64,000 nucleotides of DNA from Vreelandella subterranea (GTDB taxonomy: Bacteria; Pseudomonadota; Gammaproteobacteria; Pseudomonadales; Halomonadaceae), in assembly GCF_900111305.1 (NCBI RefSeq), contig NZ_FOGS01000006.1:176932-240931 (forward strand), in the 5' to 3' direction. The notes under the pieces are model-generated. The model was not told where the DNA came from. It searched no databases and was given only the letters and a program-made list of their open reading frames with translations. How positions within the stretch are numbered: the stretch's first letter is position 1; each line of letters starts with the position of its first letter. Both the position numbers and the translations under genes were made by a program. Below are positions 57,463-64,000 of the stretch, one piece after another.

Positions 57463-58149
57463 ATGCATATTCATCTGCTACAGCACGGCCCAGACCATGG
57501 ACCCGCCCGATTAACCGACTGGCTAACCAGTATGGGGCACAGCTTTACCATTTTTCATCTTTATGACCAGGAATTAACCCCCAGCGTCAGCGATAGTGAC
57601 GCCCTTATCGTACTGGATGGGCCAGATCGCTTCATCGAACAGCCACCGGCCTGGTTCAAGGCCGAAAACAAGCTGATCAATCGCTATCTGGATGGCCAGA
57701 AGCCATTACTGGGCATTGGCCTGGGAGCGCTATGGATCGCCGACGCGCTCGGCAGCGTGGTCGCCCTCGGCACCTACCCCGAAACAGGCTGGCACACCAT
57801 CCACCTGGCACCGGAAAGTCCCATCGACCTGCCCGAGCAGTTCGATGCCTTCATGTGGCATCGCTATGTCTTCAGCCTGCCCGACGATGCCTTACCCTGC
57901 GGGGGAAGCGAAGCGGCACCGCTTCAGGGTTTCAGCTGGGACGCAGGCCGCGTGGTCGGGCTGCTATGCCACCTTGAAGTCACCCAACAAAGCATCGAGC
58001 CGTTATTGGCGCGTCATTCTCTCGAGGCAGAACGCCGCGATTTCCTGCAGACCGAGGCGGATATACGTCAGAGCCCCAAGCGCTTTGATGCCTTGGCGGC
58101 GCTGCTTGACCGCTTGCTGAGCCAGTGGCTTCGCCCCGCATCGCTCTAG
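57463..58149 (+). CDS. Class I glutamine-amidotransferase-like protein without catalytic cysteine
   Basis: 228 aa from ATG 57463 (GAGGAG upstream). GMP-synthase-like GATase1 fold: DALIVLDGPDRF, PLLGIGLGALWIADALG, FMWHRYVFSLPDDAL, and the His-x-Glu in GLLCHLEVTQ. In active enzymes the elbow reads GxCxGxQ; here it is G84-I-G86-L-G-A-L90, so the nucleophile Cys is Gly86 and the Gln is Leu. His-Glu remain. The protein is therefore probably not a glutaminase; a binding or regulatory role is likely. Downstream and convergent lies selU. Confidence 0.85.
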   Translation: MHIHLLQHGPDHGPARLTDWLTSMGHSFTIFHLYDQELTPSVSDSDALIVLDGPDRFIEQPPAWFKAENKLINRYLDGQKPLLGIGLGALWIADALGSVVALGTYPETGWHTIHLAPESPIDLPEQFDAFMWHRYVFSLPDDALPCGGSEAAPLQGFSWDAGRVVGLLCHLEVTQQSIEPLLARHSLEAERRDFLQTEADIRQSPKRFDALAALLDRLLSQWLRPASL

Positions 58150-58162
58150 CCACCGCTATCGC

Positions 58163-59269
58163 TTAGCGAGTCACTGTTTGATCGAGGCTCCATTGGCGGG
58201 CCGCCGCCAGGCAGCTTTCCCAGTCCCCCACATGGTATTCAGGAACGCCAGCATCACGCTGGCGTTCCAGATGATAGCGATACATGGGGTCGTAATATTC
58301 CGTGAGCAGCGGGGCCAGCCAGGCTTCGTGTGCTTGTGTATTGCCCTGCTCATGCGCCGCAAAGGCCAATTCTTGCAACCGCTGCAGCCGCTGCAACCTC
58401 GCGCTGCCCAGCCGCTTCTTCAAGCGCAGCAAGGCGTTACTCAGCTGCTGACACATCCGTTGCCAGCCTTCTTCAGGCCCGTAACGGAGCTGGTAGGCGT
58501 GCTCGAGGTCGAGGATATAGTCGCGCCGCAGCTGCTCCAGACGCCAGTCCAACGGCATCTCGACGCGCAAGCGAGGTGCGCGTTCCATGGCCCCCCAAAA
58601 GCTTAATGGCACGTTCACCTCACCTATTTGCCGCGACTCGTCTTCAACCACCAAAGGACCTGGTAGTTCAAGCAAACGCTTTGACAACCGATGCTCAAAG
58701 TCGATCTGGCAAGGCGGTGGCTCAGGCGAACGACCAAAGGCGGAGCCTTTGTGCTTGGCAAAGCCTTCCAGGTCAACGCCATTGGCTAAACGATTGATCA
58801 GCACCGTTTTAGCGCAGCCCGTCAAACCGCCCACCACCAGCAGTGGCTGTTGAGCCGCCCCGTCTATATGGGCGAGCAGGCGTTGGCGCAGCGCTTTCCA
58901 GCCCCCCTCGATACGTGGTCTGACCACGCCTGACTCGGCAAGCCACTGCTGGACAATCTGCGAGCGCAATCCCCCTCGGAAGCAGTAAATCACGGCTTCG
59001 GGGTGGCGGGTCAAATAATCCCGCCAAGCTGCCATACGGGCCTCCTTGACGGCCCCGCTGACCAGCTCGTTGCCCAGCGCAATCGCCGCCTGCTGACCCT
59101 GTTCCTTGTACGCAATACCGACGCGGCGGCGTTCCTCATCGTCCATCAGCGGCAAGTTGACAGCCCCGGGCAAGGCCCCCTTGGCAAACTCGACAGGCGC
59201 ACGCACATCAATCAGTGGGAGGCCCTGGCGAATAAGCTGAGGATCGGCAGACACGGTTGGCAATATCAC
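58163..59269 (-). CDS. selU: tRNA 2-selenouridine synthase
   Basis: Replaces sulfur by selenium in mnm5-2-thiouridine at tRNA position 34, via geranylation, using selenophosphate (also called MnmH/YbbB). 368 aa: N-terminal rhodanese domain with Cys96 in VIYCFRGGLRSQ, then a P-loop domain with GLTGCAKT (148-155), whose last Gly is Ala compared with the GxxGxGKT consensus. GTG start at 59269 overlaps the selD stop, so the two are coupled. Confidence 0.93.
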   Translation of the reverse strand: MILPTVSADPQLIRQGLPLIDVRAPVEFAKGALPGAVNLPLMDDEERRRVGIAYKEQGQQAAIALGNELVSGAVKEARMAAWRDYLTRHPEAVIYCFRGGLRSQIVQQWLAESGVVRPRIEGGWKALRQRLLAHIDGAAQQPLLVVGGLTGCAKTVLINRLANGVDLEGFAKHKGSAFGRSPEPPPCQIDFEHRLSKRLLELPGPLVVEDESRQIGEVNVPLSFWGAMERAPRLRVEMPLDWRLEQLRRDYILDLEHAYQLRYGPEEGWQRMCQQLSNALLRLKKRLGSARLQRLQRLQELAFAAHEQGNTQAHEAWLAPLLTEYYDPMYRYHLERQRDAGVPEYHVGDWESCLAAARQWSLDQTVTR

Positions 59270-60303
59270 CCGATAACCTCAATCAGCGACTCACCCTGGG
59301 GCTTTTTGAGCTTCCCAAACGGTTGCAACGTCAGTCCGAAAGTACGTCCAATGCGCTCGACATCGTCTTCCCACGCCGGATCGACCGCCAACAGCAAGCC
59401 ACCTGACGTTTGTGGATCACACAGCCACTGCCAGTGGGCTTCATCCATATCAGGGAGCGCACTGCCCAGCGCATCGCGATTGCGTTGCGTGCCACCAGGC
59501 ACTGCCCCTTGCCGACGATAGCTCTCCGCTTCAGCCAGTCGCGGCAAGCGACGAAAATCAATTTGCGCCATGACATCACTGGCTCGACACATCTCGGACA
59601 AATGGCCAGCCAAGCCGAAGCCGGTGACATCCGTCATGGCATTCACGCCTTTTATCTCAGCAAGCGGCACCCCGATACGGTTCGATTGCAGCATGGTTTC
59701 GCGTGCCAACCCATGATGGCCCGCGGCTAGCAGGCCACGTTTTTCCGCCGTCGTGAGCATGCCAATACCAATCGGCTTGGTAAGGAACAGCAGGTCACCG
59801 GGCTTGGCATGGGAATTAAGCTTCAATTTATCGAGCTCTACCAAGCCATTCACCGACAGCCCAAATATCGGCTCGGGCGCGTCAATGGAGTGGCCTCCCG
59901 CCAGAGAAACGCCGAGTTCACGACAGACGGCCTGGGCACCGGCCACCACATCACCGGCGACGTCGGCACTTAATTTATCCAGCGGCCAGCCCAGAATCCC
60001 CAACGCCATGACCGGCGTGCCGCCCATGGCGTAGACGTCGCTGATCGCATTGGTGGCGGCAATACGCCCAAAATCAAACGGGTCGTCGACGATGGGCATA
60101 AAGAAATCCGTGGTGGCAATCATGCCACGGCCGTCACCCAGGTCATAAACAGCTGCGTCTTCACGCCCCTGATTACCGACGATCAGTCGTTTATTCTTGG
60201 CCGCGGGGCCTGCCTTGGCAAGAATATGATCCAAGACATCGGGCGCAATTTTGCAGCCACAGCCAGCACCATGACTGTATTGCGTTAATCGGATGGAACT
60301 CAT
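59266..60303 (-). CDS. selD: Selenide, water dikinase (selenophosphate synthetase)
   Basis: Makes selenophosphate from selenide and ATP. 345 aa beginning MSSIRLTQYSHGAGCGCKIA: catalytic Cys15 or Cys17 with Lys18 replaces the selenocysteine seen in some species. AIRS-type domain (LAGGHSIDAPEPIFGL, VTGFGLAGHLSEM). Overlaps selU and is preceded by AGGAGAG. With no selA or selB nearby, the selenium is probably used for tRNA selenouridine. Confidence 0.96.
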   Translation of the reverse strand: MSSIRLTQYSHGAGCGCKIAPDVLDHILAKAGPAAKNKRLIVGNQGREDAAVYDLGDGRGMIATTDFFMPIVDDPFDFGRIAATNAISDVYAMGGTPVMALGILGWPLDKLSADVAGDVVAGAQAVCRELGVSLAGGHSIDAPEPIFGLSVNGLVELDKLKLNSHAKPGDLLFLTKPIGIGMLTTAEKRGLLAAGHHGLARETMLQSNRIGVPLAEIKGVNAMTDVTGFGLAGHLSEMCRASDVMAQIDFRRLPRLAEAESYRRQGAVPGGTQRNRDALGSALPDMDEAHWQWLCDPQTSGGLLLAVDPAWEDDVERIGRTFGLTLQPFGKLKKPQGESLIEVIG

Positions 60304-60357
60304 GGTGTCTCTCCTTGGCTCATTGATATCATCTAAGTGTACCCCAACCGCACCTTG

Positions 60358-61731
60358 TTAGAGGGCCTCGAGCGCATCGCTCAATTTATCCACGGCGATG
60401 ATTTCCATCCCCTTTGGCGGCTGTTTCGGGGCGTTGGCACGTGGCACGATGGCACGCTGAAAGCCATGTTTGGCTGCTTCGGTAATCCGCTCCTGACCGC
60501 TCGGCACCGGGCGTATTTCGCCCGACAGGCCGACCTCACCAAACACCACCAGCTCGCGGGGAAGCGCACGGTTCTGCAGGCTGGAAACGACCGCCAAAAG
60601 CACGGCCAGGTCCGCGCTGGTTTCGAGTACCTTGACGCCCCCCACAACGTTTAAAAAAACGTCCTGGTCGCCGGTAAACAAACCGCCATGGCGGTTAAGT
60701 ACGGCCAGCAACATGGCGAGGCGGTTCTGATCCACGCCCACCGCCACCCGCCGCGGATTACCCAACGCCGACTCATCCACCAGCGCCTGCACTTCTACCA
60801 ATATAGGTCGCGTGCCTTCCCAGACCACCATCACCAGGCTGCCCGGCGCTTGCTCTTCCTGCCGGGACAAGAAAATCGCACTGGGATTTTTGACCTCTTT
60901 CAAGCCCTGCTCGAGCATGGCGAACACGCCCAGTTCGTTGACAGCGCCAAAGCGGTTTTTCTGGCCGCGCAGGGTACGAAAACGGGAGTCGGCCCCACCC
61001 TCAAGTAACAGCGAGGCATCAATCATATGCTCAAGTACTTTCGGCCCTGCCAGTGTGCCATCTTTGGTGACATGCCCCACCAATAGCAGAACGGTATTCG
61101 TTTGCTTGGCAAAACGCGTGAGAGCCGCGGCCGACTCACGTACCTGGGCAACCCCGCCCGGTGCCGAGGCGATATCCTCAAGGTGCATGGTTTGAATCGA
61201 ATCGATCACCAGAATCTCGGGATTTTCCCGCTCGGCAACCGCCAGTATGGTTTCCACACTGGTTTCCGCCAACATCTTCAAGCCCTGACTGGGTAGCTGC
61301 AGCCGATGGGCGCGCATGGCCACCTGGGAAAGCGACTCTTCCCCGGTCACGTACACGATACGCCGCTGCTGAGCCAGTTTGCAGGCGGTTTGCAGCAACA
61401 GCGTCGACTTGCCAGCTCCCGGGTTGCCACCCAGCAGCACCGCTGAACCTGGCACGAGGCCACCGCCCAGCACACGGTCAAATTCGGCAAAGGTCGACGT
61501 GAGTCGCGGCACCTCGCTGAGATCAACCTGGCCAAGGTCTACAATCTGTCGAGAGTGATCCCCCGCATAGCCTGCCCGCCCGGAGCCGGCGGTTCCACTG
61601 CCGGGGCGTGCGCTGGCCAGACGCACCTCGCTTAGCGTGTTCCATTCCTGGCAACTGGAACATTGCCCCTGCCATTTTCGGTATTCCGCACCGCATTCGG
61701 TGCAAACGAAAGCGCTTTTGGCTTTTGCCAC
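60358..61731 (-). CDS. radA: DNA repair protein RadA
   Basis: RecA-like helicase that extends D-loops in recombination. 457 aa. C4 zinc finger CTECGAEYRKWQGQCSSCQ, Walker A GGNPGAGKSTLL near residue 92, the RadA motif KNRFG near 251, and a Lon-protease-like C-terminal domain. The start is GTG 61731, giving (M)AKAKSAFVC as in E. coli, with GGAGG nine bases upstream. The open frame to ATG 61752 contains that ribosome site and is less likely. Confidence 0.95.
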   Translation of the reverse strand: MAKAKSAFVCTECGAEYRKWQGQCSSCQEWNTLSEVRLASARPGSGTAGSGRAGYAGDHSRQIVDLGQVDLSEVPRLTSTFAEFDRVLGGGLVPGSAVLLGGNPGAGKSTLLLQTACKLAQQRRIVYVTGEESLSQVAMRAHRLQLPSQGLKMLAETSVETILAVAERENPEILVIDSIQTMHLEDIASAPGGVAQVRESAAALTRFAKQTNTVLLLVGHVTKDGTLAGPKVLEHMIDASLLLEGGADSRFRTLRGQKNRFGAVNELGVFAMLEQGLKEVKNPSAIFLSRQEEQAPGSLVMVVWEGTRPILVEVQALVDESALGNPRRVAVGVDQNRLAMLLAVLNRHGGLFTGDQDVFLNVVGGVKVLETSADLAVLLAVVSSLQNRALPRELVVFGEVGLSGEIRPVPSGQERITEAAKHGFQRAIVPRANAPKQPPKGMEIIAVDKLSDALEAL

Positions 61732-61808
61732 CGCAGTGAGCCTCCATTTCATTCATTACATACACAAAAGGCGGCCAGTGGCCGCCTTTACATGTGCAAC
61801 ATGTGCCG

Positions 61809-62255
61809 TTATTGGCGGGTAAGCTGCAGCGTTTCACCGTTTTCAAAGCGACGACGCTCGGGGTCGATCAGCTCCAAGGTGCTTTCATCGATGCGTAGAA
61901 AGTAATAGACTTGGCCATCGCCATTCGGCGTCAGCTCGTAAACAGTGGCATCGGGGTTCGATGGTGTTCCACTGAGAACTTCCCAATTACCTTCATAGTT
62001 TTCATCCGGCGGATTTTGCGGATGGTTGCGATAAGAGGCGTTCAACGTGAAGGTGCGCTCTTCGGCAGCACTCATTTCCTCGCCCACCATGGTGACATCC
62101 AGATCGATACCGTCGCAGTTACGGCAAGGCAGTGAGCCCTGATAGCTCGTCTGTGCGGTCGCTTCCTCTTCTTGCGGCTGTTCCATTGGGCCGCTCGCGC
62201 AGCCAGCTAGAAGTGCCAACATAGCCGAACCGGCTAGCAAACTCCTGAGTTGCAT
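61809..62255 (-). CDS. NlpE-like copper-resistance lipoprotein
   Basis: 148 aa from ATG 62255 (AAGGAG upstream). Lipobox LLAGC with lipid-modified Cys19. The N-terminal NlpE domain follows with the CxxC motif LPCRNCDGID and the barrel strands ATVYELTPNGDGQVYYFLRID. NlpE in E. coli senses surface contact and lipoprotein defects via Cpx; whether this short homolog does so is unknown. Between radA and divergent hisC. Confidence 0.82.
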   Translation of the reverse strand: MQLRSLLAGSAMLALLAGCASGPMEQPQEEEATAQTSYQGSLPCRNCDGIDLDVTMVGEEMSAAEERTFTLNASYRNHPQNPPDENYEGNWEVLSGTPSNPDATVYELTPNGDGQVYYFLRIDESTLELIDPERRRFENGETLQLTRQ

Positions 62256-62416
62256 TGGGTCTCTCCTTATCGTGTTGGGCATTTTCTTTGTTACGCGCAC
62301 TTGTGACAGCATAACGCCTACAAGGTGCAACGCCCACCCCTGTGAGCTGAATGCTTGCGCTAAGATAGCCTTCAAGCGACCATGGGCTATCTTGCAAGGA
62401 TAATCAGGTTACCCCC

Positions 62417-63478
62417 ATGAGCCAATACTGGAGTCCGGCCGTTCGCGAACTTACGCCATACGTGCCTGGTGAGCAGCCACGCGAGCAGCTTGTAAAGCTC
62501 AATACCAATGAAAACCCTTACCCGCCTGCCCCTGGCGTCGGTGAAGCACTGCACGATTACGCGATCGACCACCTACGCCTCTACCCGGACCCTACCTCTG
62601 CAGCGCTGCGTGGATCGCTCGCGGAGACGTTTCAGGTAGCCAGTAGTCAGGTGTTTGTCGGCAATGGGTCCGATGAAGTGCTCGCCCTTGCCTTTCAGGC
62701 GTTTTTCCGCCATGGCGCGCCGCTAGACGTTCCCTCGATTACCTACAGCTTCTATCCCGTTTACGCCAATCTTTATGGCGTTGAGTTGCGTAAACACCCG
62801 CTCAACAAGCAGTGGGAAGTCGATATTGATGCGCTCACGGCGGAAACTAGCCGAAGCGGCGTTATCTTTGCCAACCCGAATGCACCGACCGGCCATGCGC
62901 ACTCGCTAGAGGTCATTGAGTCGCTGCTCACACGCGTCACAGATCGTGTGGTGCTTGTGGATGAGGCGTATGTCGACTTCGGCGCTGAGAGCGCTGTAGC
63001 GTTGATTGACCGCTACCCCAACCTGCTCGTTACCGGGACATTCTCCAAATCCCGCAGCCTGGCAGGCCTGCGCTTGGGCTATGCAGTGGGTTCGGAGGAA
63101 TTGATTGATGGCCTGCTGCGGGTAAAGGACTCCTTTAACTCTTATCCCGTGGATAGCCTGGCAAGCCTGGTGGGCATTGCCGCACTGAAAGACGCCGAGC
63201 ATTTTGAAGCCTGTCGCGAGCATGTGATTACCACCCGTGAGCGTACCCGTCAGCGCCTTGAAGCGCTGGGATTTGAGGTATTGCCCTCCAAGGCCAACTT
63301 TGTGCTTGCCCAGCACCCTGATTATGAAGGGGCTCAGATATTTGCTGGCTTACGTGAACGCGGCATCCTGGTCCGTCACTTCAATACCCCGGAACTCAAC
63401 AACTTCCTGCGCATCACCATCGGCACCGATGACGAGATGGACAGCTTGATTGAAGCGCTGGAAGTGATCTGCGGTTAA
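62417..63478 (+). CDS. hisC: Histidinol-phosphate aminotransferase
   Basis: PLP aminotransferase of histidine synthesis. 353 aa, fold type I: KLNTNENPYPPAPGV, FVGNGSDEVLALAFQ, NPNAPTGHAHS, DEAYVDFGAES, and the PLP-lysine in TGTFSKSRSLAGLRLGY near residue 220. Unlinked to hisBHAF here. Preceded by AAGGATAATCAGG; followed by a terminator. Confidence 0.95.
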   Translation: MSQYWSPAVRELTPYVPGEQPREQLVKLNTNENPYPPAPGVGEALHDYAIDHLRLYPDPTSAALRGSLAETFQVASSQVFVGNGSDEVLALAFQAFFRHGAPLDVPSITYSFYPVYANLYGVELRKHPLNKQWEVDIDALTAETSRSGVIFANPNAPTGHAHSLEVIESLLTRVTDRVVLVDEAYVDFGAESAVALIDRYPNLLVTGTFSKSRSLAGLRLGYAVGSEELIDGLLRVKDSFNSYPVDSLASLVGIAALKDAEHFEACREHVITTRERTRQRLEALGFEVLPSKANFVLAQHPDYEGAQIFAGLRERGILVRHFNTPELNNFLRITIGTDDEMDSLIEALEVICG

Positions 63479-63496
63479 TGACTAGCATCGCTTTTC

Positions 63497-63520
63497 AAGG
63501 GCGGCGCAAGCCGCCTTTTT
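63497..63520 (+). terminator. Terminator of hisC
   Basis: GGCGGC (63500-63505), GCAA tetraloop, GCCGCC (63510-63515), TTTTT. 20 bp after the hisC stop. Confidence 0.88.
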
Positions 63521-63548
63521 AATAGCGGCTTTTCTTCCACGCAAACAA

Positions 63549-63584
63549 AAAACCCCAGCTCCTTTTGGAGCTGGGGTTTTTCTT
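63549..63584. terminator. Strong bidirectional terminator between hisC and the rRNA tail
   Basis: 14-bp perfect stem AAAACCCCAGCTCC (63549-63562) / GGAGCTGGGGTTTT (63567-63580), TTTT loop, T or A tracts on both sides. Confidence 0.9.
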
Positions 63585-63586
63585 AA

Positions 63587-63741
63587 TAGGTGCCTGACGA
63601 TGATTCGGCCGGCGCTCCGGGGGGCGGCCTTCCGCCGGTCGGCGCTCCGATACTTTACTCGTCTCATCCTGAGACTCGCCCTTCGGGCCCGCTAAAGCGG
63701 TTCCCGTTTGTTCCCGACAAACGGGTTCATGGGGAGACCCC
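63587..63741 (-). repeat. Fragmented 5S rRNA 3' end split by an array of hairpins
   Basis: TAGGTGCCTGACGATGA (63587-63603) and CATGGGGAGACCCC (63728-63741) are copies of pieces of the intact 5S gene that follows (its 3' end and CATGGGGAGACCCC). In the intact gene about 10 bases separate them; here 124 bases do. That insert is a run of perfect short hairpins: GGCGG-CCTT-CCGCC (63623), GTCTCA-TCC-TGAGAC (63661), GCCC-TTC-GGGC (63678), CCGCT-AA-AGCGG (63689) and CCCGTTTGT/ACAAACGGG (63703). CGGCCGGCGCTCCG (63606) recurs as CGGTCGGCGCTCCG (63636). Confidence 0.75.
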
Positions 63742-63742
63742 T

Positions 63743-63775
63743 AAAACAAAAAACCCAGCCGGTTGACTGGGTTTT
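63743..63775 (-). terminator. Terminator of the rRNA operon after 5S
   Basis: AAAACCCAG (63750-63758) / CTGGGTTTT (63767-63775), loop CCGGTTGA; on the minus strand the tail reads TTTTTTGTTTT. 13 bp beyond the 5S gene. Confidence 0.88.
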
Positions 63776-63787
63776 CTGCGGTATAGG

Positions 63788-63905
63788 TGCCTGACGATGA
63801 CCTACTCTCGCATGGGGAGACCCCACACTACCATCGGCGCGAAGCGGTTTCACTGCTGAGTTCGGCAAGGGATCAGGTGGTTCACGCTTGCTATGGTCGT
63901 CAGGC
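63788..63905 (-). rRNA. rrf: 5S ribosomal RNA
   Basis: Complete 5S gene on the minus strand: begins GCCTGACGACCATAGC, contains CTTGCCGAACTCAG and GATGGTAGTGTGGGGTCTCC, and ends CATCGTCAGGC pairing with its start. The 23S gene must lie just right of the window. Confidence 0.95.
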
Positions 63906-64000
63906 GTAACTTTAAATGCATACCATGCTGACTGTTTACAACGTGTTTCGTGTCGTCTCTCACTGACTGATACTCATCAGCTCAGTGCGTATCCGGCTTC
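63906..64000 (-). other. 23S-5S spacer (partial)
   Basis: 95 bases upstream of 5S on the minus strand. I do not recognise the 23S 3' end in it, so it is the intergenic spacer of the rRNA operon. No tRNA is present in this part. Confidence 0.7.

Overview
The window looks like chromosome of a moderately halophilic gammaproteobacterium of the Halomonadaceae (Halomonas or a close relative). The evidence is a complete ectoine hydroxylase gene (ectD), an osmoprotectant ABC importer with a CBS-tailed ATPase, a polyhydroxybutyrate reductase (phaB), GC-rich coding sequence, and pseudomonad/halomonad gene orders (xerD-dsbC-hom-thrC-recJ; rpsP-rimM-trmD-rplS; polA-thrB; mutY-yggX). The assignment is inference from family recognition; no database search was run.

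Layout. 1-13.8 kb: core genes, mostly minus strand: xerD, dsbC, hom, thrC and recJ (cut by the left edge), the rpsP-rimM-trmD-rplS operon, ffh, the divergent ypjD/yfjD pair, and a coupled tetR-plsC pair. 14-25 kb: a SRAP-fold protein that has lost its catalytic residues, an M16 protease, sbcB, minCDE, a long DUF349 protein and phaB. 25.3-27.4 kb: initiator tRNA with promoter and terminator, an AT-rich spacer, then a periplasmic molybdopterin-fold protein coupled to a GGDEF diguanylate cyclase. 27.5-35.3 kb: the metabolic island of most interest: a four-gene OpuC-type importer, a nitrilase-family hydrolase, and a LysR regulator divergent from a HalD/BesD-like Fe(II)/2-oxoglutarate oxygenase and a DddP-like M24 metalloenzyme. 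35-47.6 kb: polA, thrB-speA, a fumarylacetoacetate-hydrolase-family gene, ectD, and an ABC ATPase-FtsX-AttH operon. 47.6-48.9 kb: a broken fic gene and a Phe-Gln-Thr tRNA operon. 48.9-63.5 kb: yggX, mutY, an AsmA protein, a PanM-like acetyltransferase, hisBHAF, yjaG, a glutamine-amidotransferase-like protein without its nucleophile, selD-selU, radA, an NlpE-like lipoprotein and hisC. 63.5-64 kb: the 5S end of an rRNA operon on the minus strand, followed by a broken second 5S tail split by an array of hairpins.

How the genes fit together. Much of the middle of the window concerns osmotic life: uptake of betaine-like solutes, hydroxyectoine synthesis, and a small regulated operon that probably oxidises and then cleaves an amino-acid-like or osmolyte-like compound. 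hom, thrC and thrB together make threonine from aspartate semialdehyde but sit in three transcription units. selD and selU occur without visible selenocysteine-decoding genes, which suggests selenium is used here for tRNA selenouridine.

The most promising candidates for something undescribed are (i) the LysR / HalD-BesD-like oxygenase / DddP-like M24 unit, in which the DddP-like protein keeps all six metal ligands at identical spacing to DddP but lacks its catalytic Asp; (ii) the SRAP protein with all four known catalytic positions replaced; and (iii) the hairpin array inside a 5S remnant.
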